Position numbers and translations under genes: made by a program. Source: Siniperca chuatsi (Eukaryota; Chordata; Actinopteri; Centrarchiformes; Sinipercidae). Taken from it: a stretch of 64,000 nucleotides of DNA. The DNA lies in NCBI RefSeq assembly GCF_020085105.1, contig NC_058044.1, positions 24,797,206 through 24,861,205 of the forward strand, read 5' to 3'. The notes beneath the pieces were generated by a model. It was given only the letters and a program-made list of their open reading frames with translations. It ran no database searches and was not told where the DNA came from. Below are positions 12,447 to 25,165 of this stretch, piece after piece; position 1 is the stretch's first letter, and every line of letters begins with the position of its first letter.

Positions 12447-14887
12447 GCTGAATATAATAGACTAAAATACTTGTTAGGACAGATGCTTTTTGCAGTGTAA
12501 CTACTCAAACTCCCTCAAACATTTATTGATGGTTACTGCAGCAGCTGCCTTTTAGCAGATAGGGATTATATGCCTTGCTTAAGGGCACTTTGACAAAGTA
12601 AAGAGTGTATTTCATTTACTAACTCCAGATTTCCCCCAACTGTTCTGGGGGTTTTGAACAAGTTTGCTTCCGCCCATCCATAAGGCCAGCAGAGCCGACA
12701 ACTGCGTGCAGATTCCAGCTCTCCAGTTAGGTCAGTAGTGAATAATGCAGGCTCCCCACATTTCATCCCCCAAAACGGAGATCTCTAGTGCCACAGCTCT
12801 GACTTCACACCCATTATTCCGCTTGGATGGGCAAAAGGCTCTAAGACGCATTCATGCACGCACACACACACACAAGTGCACCATCACACACACACACGTA
12901 CTACCTCACATAGGGCAAAAAAAATAAGAGCAGCCTTTGCGAGACAAGGAATGGCAGGATAGAAGCTAAGCAGAAATAACTTGATCTTGGAGCTTTGAGT
13001 GAGTTAAGGTAACCTAAAGATAGATTTCAGGGCATTTGGTGGCAACCTAACCCTGTATACATATTTCCATATGCAAGTTTTGTGATACAACTGGTGTAAA
13101 AAGAGATATTTGTGTTATTTAGAAATCAAATACAACAAAGAACTATATTCATTAAGCACACTGCAACTCTGCTTTATTGCTTCACCTCAGTGTGATTAAA
13201 CTGGATGAAGATGCAATTCTTTGTTGCTAATGGCTACTGGAAGAGAAATCCTCACCTCTCTTTTCCCTTTCAGCTCACTTCTTACATCACTGCTAGAAAT
13301 CTGCTTTACTGTCAGCTCTCTTCATTCGCTGTTTCACTGTGTCGCTCGCATGTTTCACGCCTTCCTTTACACCTGCCTCTCACCGTTATATGTCACCTCT
13401 CACATTCACAATCTCATTTAAGCTCCTCTCCTTTCCTCTCTATCAGCCATACATCCTCTCAGTTTAAGGTACCATCCTTTCTTTCTTGTTACCACTCCCC
13501 CATGCACTGCCCCAATCCTCCTGTTCCCTGACCCACCCAAATCCCACCCACCATGCTGCTACTCTTTTCTCTCCCTTTATCTTTTCCTCACTCTCTCCCT
13601 CCCTTTTTGCTTCTCTTAGGGCATTTTCTACCTCTTCTGAGAGTCACACCTCATGAATTATTTACTTGTGCATCTCAGTGGAGGATTTGCAGCGTTTCCT
13701 GAGCATTTACTGCTCAAAGATTGACATGCAGTGTTGTCTGAAAGGCAAAAACATTTCCTTTAATGTGCAGGTAAGCATCACAGATCGCCTGCTTCACACG
13801 CTCACTCTCTGGCTGACTGCTGAGTGCTCCTGCATGGCAAACGATAACACCATCATAAGAAACCGAGGACGGACAAACACGGCAAGCCAGGGATGCATCA
13901 TTTGAGTGTCAAATCTAAAGAACATGTAGAAGAGGGCATCCAATGTGTAGTTGTCATCTCCTGGACAATTTATGGCAATGTCCTAAAATCTTATCATCTC
14001 CAGCATCTTATGGAGATGGTGAATTCATTTCAATTAATCAGCAGAACTGAAGCATTTCTCCCAGCTGGGAAAAAGCTACCCTATGTGTGCATGCATTGAA
14101 ATCAAAGATAAAAACACTGACAGCGACTAGAACACTGCCACGCCCCACTCTGCGCTCCAAGGACTAGATCGCTCTGCCTCACACACAAACATGCACATAC
14201 ACACTTTCCTGGAAAGTAAAGCTTCTTTTAACAATAGCTTTTGTCATGTATCTTCTTCTTTTAGGATTCACAGCATACTGTATGCCTCAGACAAAGGTAA
14301 AAGTGATATTAAACTTGTTAAATGTTCACCTGAATGAGCTCTTCAAAGTATCGAAGAACGTGCTCATTTTTTTCAGACTTGGGGTGGTGCCACCAAGACC
14401 AATTAGCACATGTGCTATAAACCTTCCCTCCGTTCTCATTAGATGACATTTTTACTGGCACATAAGCACAAGAGCTTGAGGGGACATCCACAACAATACA
14501 TCTTCTCCTCAAACGCATGAACCATGTAAACACAAAGCAATAGCCTTTTAATTAAAATCAGTGATGGATGTCAGTGGTATCAGCACTGTACTGGTTAGTA
14601 CCCTATGGATGTAAGTTGTTATAACAGGTACAGAAGAGGCACCAATTGACATGACAATGACATAAGCACGAACATGGTATAATGCTCAAAAATGCACAAC
14701 AGTGATTTTCTAATGTTTGGATTGCAAATACTCAAAAAGTATGTTATGGCTCTGCAGCTATATGGATTTCAGGGGTTTAAGTGCATATGAAACAGTCTTT
14801 TTCTTTGAGGGTCTCTGTGTGCTCCAACAAAGCAGTCTCTGCTGGGTGAGGCCACACCCTGCTGCCTCCTGACAGAGAGACAGGGGA

Positions 14888-14889
14888 GG

Positions 14890-14925
<36 letters not shown>
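14888..14925. repeat. (AG)n microsatellite
   Basis: An AG dinucleotide tract of about 38 bp. It makes a spurious Ser-Leu open frame on the minus strand, which should be ignored. Confidence 0.95.
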
Positions 14926-14928
<3 letters not shown>

Positions 14929-15649
14929 GGGTTGGTGGGAGAGTCCTCCAGCTTCCTCACACACAGAGGAGCTGTACAAAGTCATCACTGAGGTGTGAAA
15001 GGAGGATTCGACTGAACATGCGTCTCTCCCCACCCCACTCACCCATTTCATTACTACTGTCAAGAGCATGCGAGCAGCTTTACGTAAACTGAATTTAAGA
15101 CCACACCCATCAAATTAGGGGTAGTAAAAGACAAAAGGTTAGAGACGTGGGTTTTGTGATGGTGGTGAGTTTTATATCCCAAAAGCATGTGGGAAAAGTG
15201 GACAAGAGTAACAGTAAATCCTTTCTCCAGAAGAAATTAAAGGTTGCATGAGGTTGCTGCCAGGTGCTGCAGCAGCAGAGGGGAAATTCTAGGTATGCAG
15301 TATTAGTGTGAATGAGGGCGGGGCTGAAAAAGGGCATGCCTTGATTGTTGTGAAAGTGAAAAATTAAATAGTTATTTAACAAAAATACCAGATTTTGTGT
15401 GTGAACTGTCTGTAATCAAATTTGACCATCTAATGTTAGAGCTTCATTTTGAATTGCTTGAGATATACTGATTGGCTTAATGCAAGTGGAAGAAGTCAAA
15501 AGAAAATGTAATAACAGTATTTACTGTGACGAACAGTCGCTTTCAGAGTGTAAAAGTATGGTGCTTTATTGTGTATTACAATGCTAGATGATCCAGGTGG
15601 CAGTGAATGCATCGTATTGCATGAGCTTATTTGCAAATGTAACTAGCAG

Positions 15650-15795
15650 CTACAGCCATCAGATAATTACAGTGAAGTAAAAAAGTACAAATTTCCTTGG
15701 AGTAAAAGTATAACGTAAAGTAAAAAGTGTCCTTACTTCAAAACGTCACTTGAGTAAAGTATTCAATTACATTTTCGTAGTCTCTTCTCACTTAC
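15650..15795. repeat. AGTAAAAGTA-type interspersed repeat
   Basis: The segment is rich in GTAAAAAAGTACAAAT, GGAGTAAAAGTATAA and CACTTGAGTAAAGTATTCA motifs. These are the body of a very common teleost MITE-like element whose consensus alternates GTACTT/AAGTAC motifs and begins AGAGGTGGAAAGT. A second member starts at about 63,835 and runs off the window. It is non-coding. Confidence 0.6.
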
Positions 15796-17640
15796 ACAGT
15801 TCACTCCTCCAGTACCAGCTGACTGCTGCATGTAATCACTCGGTTTTATTTCAAATCAATGGCAACACTGGTGAGCTGCGATGAAACATTAAAGCAACTA
15901 GAGGAGATTGCGCTCTCTCTGTCTTCATTATCTTTCATTATTCTATCACTTCAGAATAAAAGCACTTCAGCACCACAGTGAAGTGGAGTAATTCCATACA
16001 AATACAAAAGTGCACATCGCCCTCTGTGGTGGTGCAGGTGCTGGACATTGCAATCATTCGGTGCAGAACAGCAGGCTGTAAATCGCTGTAAAGAGAACGC
16101 TTATAGATCTTAAATCAATAACCTTTAGCCTGACACATGTGCTTCAGCCCTGATCATCTGCACATCTACTATAGGTAAGAGAGAAGGTGAATACAACAAG
16201 AGCTATGTCAACCATTCATAGTATGTTGTTGATCTTAGTGTTATACCACATACATTGGCATTGCTTCTCAGTGGATGACACCAAAGGGAGGTATGCATCC
16301 TCACTCCCTAGTTAGCAGCGTTACAATGATCCTGCACAGATGACCACGCCCTGAGTTGCTGATGTTAACGCTTGTGTCGCCTACACCCACCTAACAACCA
16401 ACCAACCCCACCCCCATCTCTCCTCCACACAGAGTAATGCCACCGCAATGTTATACAACGCCTTGCTGTTTCTGCTGTGAACCCTTCTTTTGTCCCACCC
16501 CGCACTATGGCCCTTAGTCCGCATGGTAACCCTGCTTTTTATATATAAAAAAGAACGTATGATCATTGAGTATATTATCTATCTAATATTATTGTACTTA
16601 TATTGCAATCTTTAAGGTGTTACAGTAAAGACACATCTTGAGCAAAGTACTCTATAGACGAGATTTAATGATAAAAACACTGCCAGTGAGTAAACATGGC
16701 TCATGCGGTGTTCGAAAATAAAATAAAATGCTATTAAATTCTGATTTTCAACTGGCAGTCTCCTTGAGATGGAAACAGATGCTGTGCTGACCCGAAAGAT
16801 GCACAGTCAGTGGTATGTGAGTGTGTCAATGACAGGGAGTTCAGAGTGTTTGGAGACAGAAGGTGGTGTGTTATTCTGTATAGGCTGAAATCCAGCCTCA
16901 GTAGAATGCAAAGTGAATACTGCTGATACTTGTGTGCACTTTGTGTCTCTCCTGTGTTCATCCTCTCTGATACAGGTTGTATAAAAAACTGTGTATACAC
17001 TACATTTAATTGATCAAGTGTTTATCAAGACCACAATGCTATTTAGCATAACCTGTATGATCCTCACCTTACTGCACCACACACTGTCTGACATTAAGTG
17101 GTTGTATATCAGATTAAGGGGAAGATAGTGCATTGTTTTAAACAGTGGAGCAAAGAAGGATGTGTCATGAACGAACCTCTGTCTTAAAAGCATGACTAAG
17201 CCGAAGGTTATAAATACAGCAGAGCTATTTGTCTCTTTGTCTGAAAATAATCGTTCGTTGCAGCTGTTTTTCTGTCCAAGGAGTTCATCAGGTTGGGACA
17301 CTCAAGACTGGGCAGGGGTTGTGTGGGACCAAAGTGCCACCACCTGGTACAAAATGGTACATATCTAATTATAAATGAAATATACAATCCAGTTTAAAGT
17401 ACACACACAACGTTATGTATAAATAGAACTCCTTCACTTCTTAAATGAAAAGAATTACTGCTCAAATTCATAATGTTTATCTGAGTCTAAATAGAATCAA
17501 AATGACAATAGCTGCAATAGTTATTCGTGGTAGATATGCAAATAGCTTATTTGACTACTGTTGGACCAAAATTGAACTTGTTGATCATAAAATTATGGGT
17601 TAGACATTTAGATTTAGTCCAACTGATCCACAGAGTTAAA

Positions 17641-17788
17641 GTTTCCGGTGGCGAGGGAGGCGGGACTTCTGCTCTATACAGGATGACGCTGCATCAATAA
17701 GAACCAATCAGGTGACCAAATCTTGCACGGTTATCGTTTTCCGTTTTTAAACCTCGCACATGCGCATTTCATTTTGAAAATGGCGGCC
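17641..17788 (+). promoter_or_regulatory. taf5 proximal promoter with YY1 site over the start codon
   Basis: Upstream of the taf5 ATG lie an ETS-like TTTCCGG (17642-17648), a GC box GGGAGGCGGG (17655-17664), a TGACG half-CRE (17693-17697) and a CCAAT box (17704-17708). There is no TATA box at a suitable distance. The initiator ATG sits inside AAAATGGCGGCC (17777-17788), the textbook YY1 site found at start regions of housekeeping genes with very short 5' UTRs. Sites are read from sequence; use in vivo is inferred. Confidence 0.6.
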
Positions 17789-20700
17789 GTACAAGGTGGT
17801 CTGGTCGACACGGATGAAGAAAAAGACATTAAAACAGAACCATCAAACGATGGCTGTGGAAATAATAATGCAAACGACGGCAGAGTGCTCTCTACGTCCC
17901 CCGGCTCCAGTGCTTCTGCTGGAAGTAATAAAACTCCGGCGGGAGCCCCGGAGGACCAGCAGACGCTGCTGGCAGTCCTGCAATTCCTCAGAAAAAACAA
18001 ATTGACCGAGTCCGTCGAAATTTTGCGTCGTGAAGCGGGGTTACCGGAGGATTCACTGGATCTGAAAGGAGGTGATTCCTCCGGGGCAGGCTCGGGAGGT
18101 GCTGCCGGCAGTGTGGCCACAGAAGGCGGGGATGTGAGCTCTCTTCTCAGCCGGGTGACCGTCTCATCCTCCGCTGCAGCCCAGGCGCCAACCAAAGGTA
18201 GAACCCGGCTACTGTTGTTTGAATGTGTGAAACACTGTTGCGCGGTGAATCCAAACGTTTCCTGTTGATATAACATCACCTACGAGTTAGACACAAGTAT
18301 TTCCTCCATGTATAACTATCACATTTACGACAATAGAGTTACTGCAATTGTGTAGTAACCATTGATCCAACTCTTTGAGAGTTTCAATTAAAGTTTTGAA
18401 AAGTGTCACAAAAGTAGTATGTACTGCAGGGATGCTTGATTTGCATTATATTGTATGGGCGTTTTTTATGTTTCTGGTCATTGAGTTTACAGTTTCTGAT
18501 GTGTTCACTAATTTTCTTTTGACTTTAGGGAGGTTTATTGAAGCTAAGCGATACAATTAGCCAGTATTTTGCCATTCATATTAGCCACTACCATGCACTT
18601 TTGTCTTAAGTGTAATTGCAAATGAGGATACAAAACAAATTGTGCTTTTCAGACTTTTTCCAGGCATCCTACCACATCTCACACTGTCATCAAGAGTTTT
18701 GATGAGAGTTTTCTCAGTTGTCATGGAGTTGGCTTAGTTGTCATCATGTTATCTCTCTCAAGTTATGTTAAAAAGCCATGTTGCTTTTATTCTTTAACTA
18801 AATGACAAAACAAACCCTAAACTAAAACAATTTTTAAAAATTATATTGGACTAATACGATATTGTTTTTTAAAAGCTTTAAAGTGGCCAGCGCCGACAGA
18901 ATGCACATCTCACTTGGACTTCTTTTTCAACAGCTCCTGGGGAGGATCAGCCAGACGTCAACGTGGTGCTGTCAGCTTACAGCCAGCAGGGAGACCCGGC
19001 TCTGTACGGGGTTTACTACAGCGGCCTGAAGAGGTTCATAGAATCGGTTTTGGACTGTCACCGAGCAGAACTGTCCCAAGTCTTCTACCCGCTGTTTGTC
19101 CACATGTATCTGGAGCTGGTGTACAACAATCACGAAAATGAGGCCAAGGTGTTCTTTGAAAAGTGAGTTTCTTTGACATATTGTATGTCCATCCAAACAG
19201 TTTACTTGATTTAGTTTTTAGTAGCATTAAATCCCACACACTTGAATAACCCTACCTCTTTCGTTTCTCTCCATCTCAGGTTCAGCGGGGATCAAGAGTG
19301 CTACTACGAAGAGGACTTGCGCATTTTGTCCAGCCTGACTAAGAAGGAGCACATGAGAGGCAATGAGACCCTGCTGGACTTCCGCACCAGCAAGTTTGTG
19401 CTGCGTATCTCCCGTGACTCTTACCAACTGCTGAAGAGGCACCTGCAGGAGCGTCAGAACAATCAGATCTGGAATATCATCCAAGAGCACCTCTACATTG
19501 ACATCTTTGATGGCATGCCACGCAGCAAGAGCCAGATTGATGCCATGTCTGGCAGCTTGGCTGGAGAGGCCAAGCGAGAGGCCAATAAGGCTAAGGTGTG
19601 ATTTATACACTGACGCACATATATGATGGGATCTGTGTGGGTTTTTTTGTTGTCTCCCCACGCTTTGTTTTAAACAACTTTGTTGATTTCATGACATGTT
19701 CTTGTTTTATTATCATTCCAATTAGGTTTACTATGGACTGCTGAAGGAACCAGAAATTGAGCTGCCTCTTGATGATGAGGATGAGGAGGCAGAGAATGAG
19801 GAGGGTAAACCCAAGAAGAAGAAACCCAAAAAGGACAGCATAGGCTCTAAGAGCAAGAAGCAGGATCCTAACGCGCCATCACAGACTAGGTAGTTACACG
19901 GTTACAGCATTTGGGTACATTTTATCATAGCAACGTGCTTCCATTTAATTCTTATATACCTTGTAAAATCGGTATTAATAAAATGAGGAAAAGCATGAGC
20001 TTCGATATTGGGGACGGCCTTATATTGCATGCAACCATGCACAATACATACTGCTTATGAATTAAAACTTTTAATTTGAAGGAAATTACTTATCCACACA
20101 CAGTACAAGACAGTTAACGGTGTACTTGCCAAAACTCCAAGCCTCTCCACGTTCCAATGTTTGTGTTTGTCCTATTTTCACTTCTTTACTTGCGAGCTCC
20201 TGAAACTGTTAGTCCCACCCACCAGTCAGTGACATTGTTTCTTGTTGTTCAGGATACCTCTTCCAGAACTCAAGGATTCAGACAAGCTGGACAAGATCAT
20301 GTACTTGAAGGAGTCCACCAAGAGGATCCGCCTGGGACCAGATAACCTCCCCTCCATCTGCTTCTACTCTTTTCTCAATGCCTACCAGGTAAATAACTCA
20401 TAACCGCAGCAATTCACTGTATGTCTAACATGTTTACACATATAAGCAAGTGGTAGAGACTGGACAGGTCACTGTAAACTGCAGGAGAATCATTTCTAAT
20501 TATTCTCACCCTTTTGCCCTCCTGCAGGGTCTGACTGCAGTGGACTTCACAGATGACTCCAGCCTGATTGCAGGTGGCTTCGCTGACTCCACAGTGCGGG
20601 TGTGGAGCGTCACACCGAAAAAGCTCCGCAAGGTCAAGTCTGCGGCAGGTACAGTGAATGACAGTTACCACTGATGAATGACTGACACCCTCGCTTGATG

Positions 20701-22946
20701 TTCTTCTGACTTTATATAACACAAATCTCTTTTTTCCCCCCTCTTCTCATATTTCCCCTCATCTCTCTCTCAAGACTTGAATCTGATTGACAAAGAGTCA
20801 GATGATGTGCTGGAGAGGATCATGGATGAGAAGACGGCCAGTGAGTCAAAGATCCTCTACGGACACAGTGGCCCGGTGTATGGCATCAGCTTCAGCCCAG
20901 ACAGGTATAAATCATTTCATTGTTCGTTGTTCAGGCTTACATTACATCATGTACATTTAACTCAAAATAAACATTTCCTTTCTTTTATCGCATTTATGAC
21001 AGATATTGAGAAAACATTAAGTTTTCTGTTTATGGCAGATTTTTTGAGAATATTATTTATGATAATTAGGGCAAGTAGAAGAGGGGTGTTAAGAAAAAGG
21101 CACATAGTTAAAAGATTAGCTAACCCTTTCTTTATGTGCATTTAAATGATCTTGACCTTCTCCGTTTGCCTTTCAGAAACTACTTGTTGTCAAGTTCTGA
21201 AGATGGTACAGTCAGGCTGTGGAGTCTCCAAACATTTACTTGTCTGGTGGGCTACAAAGGCCACAACTACCCAGTGTGGGACACCCAGTTTTCCCCCCAT
21301 GGGTACTATTTTCTCTCCGGGGGACATGACAGAGTTGCCCGGTAAGAAACTGCAGAACTCAACTGCTTAATAATACCTTCACACACAGAGTCCTTCCGTA
21401 TTCTTCTGTAACACAGAGGAAAACATGCTGTGCATACACAGCAGCTCTGTCTACAGATGTCTGTCATTGGTCTAAGTTGTGTTTTCTCTAACAGTCTGTG
21501 GGCAACAGATCACTACCAGCCTCTGCGGATGTTCTCTGGTCACCTAGCTGATGTCACTTGCACCCGCTTCCACCCCAACTCCAATTATGTCGTCACAGGG
21601 TCATCTGATCGCACAATCCGGCTCTGGGATGTCCTGAATGGAAACTGCGTCCGAATCTTCACAGGTCACAAGGTCAGACGAGTCACCAGTGCAGCACATT
21701 TTATATATACTTGATTTTATAGGGCTGTGCATCAGTTATCACACATTGTCAGTAGGGTCATATCATGATAGCAGATCTGTTGAAGAACTTTAATAAAATT
21801 AAGCATTTACAAACTTAAACGTCAAACTAAATGATGTCTGTCATATTTTAGAAAATATCATTAGAGTTCAATTTAGTTTGGAATCTGCATAGTAGGGAAT
21901 TCAGTTAGTTTACTTTGACACAGTGTCACACATATTGCGATGTCTTCTGACAAGTTAGGCATCTGGTTTGACTTTGGGTCACAAGCCTGCCTCTCTAACC
22001 TTTAGGCCACTGTTGCCCCACAAGGTGTGAACTGTCATGATTGCTACTGAACAACAAATATAGGGAGATGCCAATAAAAAAATGAAGCTAGCCAATTTAA
22101 CATTTAATGCACTGTCTACACCCGTATGTGTTTGTTTGGAGCGACACCTCCATAATTTCTGATGGATCCTGTAAAGCGAGACTGTTCAGAGAATTCTCTG
22201 TACACCCACAGAGTTAAAGCAGCTTAAGATCCACAGATTTGTACTGCAGCAGAGACCATTACTGAGCCAGTCTTTTAACTGTATCTTTCAGGGTCCTATC
22301 CACGCGCTGGCTTTCTCTCCCAATGGAAAGTTCTTGGCTTCAGGGGCCACTGACGGCAGAGTTCTTCTGTGGGACATCGGTCACGGGCTGATGATTGGAG
22401 AACTTAAAGGCCACACAGATACCATCTACTCCCTCAAGTTCAGCAGAGACGGCGAGATCCTTGCCTCCGGTGGGTGACCTACAACATCTCTAAGTTTTAC
22501 ATCAGCTGATTATTAACATTAACTGTTGCAAAACTAAACTGAATGCATTTGTAACCACATTTGTTGAACTTAAAATCTTATTTAGAGAGTGATGAAGCTA
22601 CAAAAGACCCTACCCCTGCAGTCTATTGGTTTCAATGTATTCACATTCAGATTTGAGTGGAATTTCTGCAATTGTACTTGCAGTGACAATGTGTCGTCTT
22701 TTTTTTTTTTTTTCTTCCTCTTTCTTCCTAGGCTCCATGGACAACACGGTCCGTCTGTGGGATGCTATGAAAGCATTTGATGATTTAGAGACTGATGATT
22801 TTACAGCAGCTACAGGACACATCCATCTACAAGATAACTCCCAGGAGCTTCTGCTGGGTACCTACATGTCTAAATCCACACCTGTAGTACACCTTCACTT
22901 CACCCGCAGGAACCTGCTGCTGGCTGCTGGGGCCTACAATCCATGA
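17780..22946 (+). CDS. taf5: TAF5, TFIID/SAGA-type WD40 subunit
   Basis: TAF5 is a scaffold subunit of general transcription factor TFIID in the nucleus. I rebuild 11 coding exons: 17780-18197, 18934-19162, 19280-19595, 19726-19889, 20253-20388, 20528-20648, 20775-20904, 21177-21341, 21495-21672, 22292-22469 and 22732-22946. All junctions are GT-AG and in phase, giving 749 aa, close to the roughly 800 aa of mammals. An acidic/Ser-rich N-terminus precedes a LisH-like helix (about 60-90). The TAF5 N-terminal dimerisation domain spans about 145-320. A charged linker of Asp/Glu then Lys runs from about 330 to 370. At least six WD motifs follow, ending in forms such as DSTVRVWSV, DGTVRLWSL, DRVARLWAT and DNTVRLWDA. 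The ATG was chosen because it starts the family-typical MAA and lies in a YY1-type context. A polyadenylation signal AATAAA is at 23316-23321. Confidence 0.97.
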
Positions 22947-23315
22947 GACATTATTGAATTATGAAAAAAATCTATAGAAACTTGAAATGAAGCAAACTTC
23001 TGGGCACCAAGCTCCACAAGTAACTGAAGAGGTTTTGGTGCAGTGGGAATCAAACAAAACTGTATGTTCAACAAAATCACCTCTGGTGGAACATCTAGCT
23101 GTGAATAAATATTAAAATTACATTAGCCAACTCCTGTTCTGGCCTCTCAGTCTGACAGATTAGGTCCCAAATCAAGCTGATCCACTCACCTGAGAAAAGT
23201 GCCATTGATTGAGGACTGTATTTTCTTTTTTCTAAATCACTGCCATGAGTACAGCTTTGTTTAACACATGGCTGACATTTCTATATCATAGTCTTTTATA
23301 CTGGTGTACACTGTA

Positions 23316-23362
23316 AATAAAAACAAACATTTTCTATGTTTTGGGCGTAAATGTTCTTTATT
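23316..23362. terminator. Face-to-face polyadenylation signals of taf5 and atp5mk
   Basis: AATAAA on the plus strand at 23316-23321 suits taf5. TTTATT on the plus strand at 23357-23362 is the AATAAA of the minus-strand atp5mk transcript. Only 35 bp separate them, so each cleavage site probably lies within or next to the other gene's signal and the two 3' ends abut or overlap. An earlier taf5 candidate AATAAA lies near 23104. Confidence 0.65.
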
Positions 23363-23572
23363 GTTAACATAGGGGAACCAAACAGTCATATTTTATTACA
23401 AGCACGTCCAGCTGCTACCTCCATTCCCAGCTGTTAGAAATGATGGTCAAAATGGACACCTGTAAGGAGACAATAAGGACCTTGAGTTAATTGAATAGAG
23501 CAATACTTTGCCAGAGTACAATGGATTTGGAAACTAATAGGATGGAGAGCATTAATTAATTCACTTACATTA

Positions 23573-23859
23573 TCACTTTTCTGTGACGGCTGCCTGTTTC
23601 TTGGGCTTCAATTTGAAGAAAAGGGCAATGGCTGCTATGCTGGCATATGTGAGCAAAACACACTAGAGAAAAATAAATAAAGAAGCATGATGAGAAATTC
23701 ATAGAGGCATGACAGTTTAACTGTAGAGTGTGAAAATGCAGTTTATTTATAAGTAAGTTGCACACAACTCACATTCCTCCTTCCTGTGATTGTGTATGCA
23801 TTGAAGTACTTAGCAATCCCAGTGAACTGGTGCTGCGTTCCTGCGTCATGTCCTCCCAT
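23573..23859 (-). CDS. atp5mk: DAPIT, ATP synthase membrane subunit K
   Basis: DAPIT (also ATP5MD or USMG5) is a small inner-membrane subunit of mitochondrial ATP synthase that supports dimer assembly. Two coding exons on the minus strand, 23773-23859 and 23573-23662, join to 58 aa, the usual length of the family. The N-terminus contains HQFTGIAKYFNAYTITGRRN, closely matching the family. A single membrane helix around LLTYASIAAIALFFKL follows, then a basic tail KPKKQ. The second exon alone is only about 29 codons, so simple ORF calling misses the gene. An untranslated first exon ends at a GTAAGA donor at 24881-24886 and splices to an acceptor at 23878-23879, giving a 1,009-bp 5' UTR intron. 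It lies tail-to-tail with taf5 and head-to-head with pdcd11, as in human. Confidence 0.95.
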
Positions 23860-24886
23860 GATGGATTGTTAATGGTCCTATCGCAAGGAGAATAAAGGTG
23901 ATTAATAATATAGTTTAAAAGCAAGTTCATTCTTGACCTTGGGAACAGTATGTGTGACAAATAAATCTGGAGCAGAAACTATTACGTCGATTGATAGAAA
24001 ATGAATTGCCAACAATTTTGAGATACTGTTACAGATACTGTTAAGACGTTGTAATCTTCTATGATAGTAACTTAAATATCTTTGGGTTTGAAACTATTGG
24101 TCGGACAAACGAAGACATCTGATAACGTCACCTTGGGCCCTGGGAAACTGATGGATATTTTTAATTATAATGAGGAAAGCTCATGAATCGACTAAAAGTG
24201 AATTAAAGTTTAAATTGGTAATGGAAATATCTTAGTTTAAATACTACAATGACCTTAGAGTTTGTACTAGTCAGAAAACATAGAATGTAATTATTGCACG
24301 GTGTTGACAACTCTTGACAGGAAGGATTGTGGGAAAACTCAAAGCACGTTAACAACTAAAATACTTAATGAAGGTCTTCAGAATTTCCGTATTTTATTTT
24401 GGCCCGCCACACAAAAAACAACTTTCTTGTAATTGTACACTAGCTACTGAATTTAACCTACTAGCGTTATTACATAAGAGACTGTGCAAGTTTAATGTTG
24501 GTTGGTACGCTGAGTAGTTACCTCGATAAAATGTGATACGGCAAGACGCTGACAAGCTTCAACGCAGTACTCCAGAACAATATTTTTTGCTGACAGGTTA
24601 ACCCACATAAATTCAATAACGTTGAGGTTGACAAATGCAGTATTAGCGGGCATTTCATTCAGACTGACTTTCATCGGTCAGTAACCGCATAGCTTCTTAG
24701 CTAGCACACTAACGTTAAATATTAAGTTAACGTTAGCTTGCTAGGTTAGCCTACTAGCTAGTTTAATTTACAGACCGTTAGCTAAATATTACATTGTCAC
24801 AGAGACGTTTTAAAGATAACATGGATACTACTCGGCATTGTTAAAACCAAATTTGTTAAATTGTTTTTCAATGTGTTATATCTTAC

Positions 24887-25165
24887 CTTTAACACACGAC
24901 CCCTATGCAAACAGAATGAGACAAGTGCCCTTCAGCAGAGGCCGCAATGCTAAATTCACAAGGAAATTCCGCCTACTCGCAGTAATCGAAAAGTATGTCA
25001 GTATTGGTCCAAAATAGTGTCACTCAAAGTTAAGGGTCTAAAACGAGCACTGAATGGCTAAAGATGATGTCAATCATTCTTTCTTGTCTATGATTGGACA
25101 AAGAATAAAACGCCCATATGGGTTTTTCTTCCGGTTTGTGATCATGGCGTGTTGCTGAACAGCAT
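24887..25165. promoter_or_regulatory. Bidirectional promoter and first exons of atp5mk and pdcd11
   Basis: The atp5mk untranslated exon reads leftward from about 24,950 and the pdcd11 untranslated exon reads rightward, ending at a GTGAGT donor after 25165. Two inverted CCAAT boxes (ATTGG at 25003-25007 and 25093-25097) lie between. An ETS-like CTTCCGG and a YY1-like ATGGCG follow at about 25,130-25,150. There is no TATA box. The layout fits a shared CCAAT/ETS housekeeping promoter for a mitochondrial and a ribosome-biogenesis gene. Exact start sites are inferred. Confidence 0.6.
25144..25158 (+). CDS. Four-codon upstream ORF in the pdcd11 5' UTR
   Basis: Within the untranslated first exon there is an ATG in a fair context (GATCATGG) that encodes Met-Ala-Cys-Cys and then TGA. 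It is terminated well before the main ATG at 25757, which lies in the next exon. If transcription starts upstream of 25144 it would act as a minimal uORF and could lower RRP5 translation. The same ATGGCG is also a YY1-like site, so the ATG may be there for transcriptional reasons. Confidence 0.4.
   Translation: MACC

Larger units (their letters stand above)
1..17640. other. Gene desert upstream of taf5: repeats, microsatellites, no supported gene
   Basis: I see no conserved protein in any frame across this stretch. The longest open frames (at most about 146 codons) have no domain character, no splice context and often run through repeats. What can be recognised is listed separately: foldback repeat copies, a pair of 253-bp inverted repeats, a LINE-type 3' tail, GT and AG microsatellites, and a pyrimidine-rich tract at about 13,290-13,620. 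The remainder looks like unique AT-rich intergenic or distal intronic sequence. It could hold long-range regulatory elements, or an intron of a gene outside the window; neither can be shown from sequence alone. Confidence 0.7.

Noticed and set aside
17731-18279. 182-codon minus-strand frame opposite taf5 exon 1
   Set aside because: It is the antisense shadow of a GC-rich coding exon. taf5 on the plus strand is certain.
20649-20774. Possible C/D-box snoRNA in a taf5 intron (TGATGAA ... CTGA)
   Set aside because: The boxes are too close together and there is no terminal stem.
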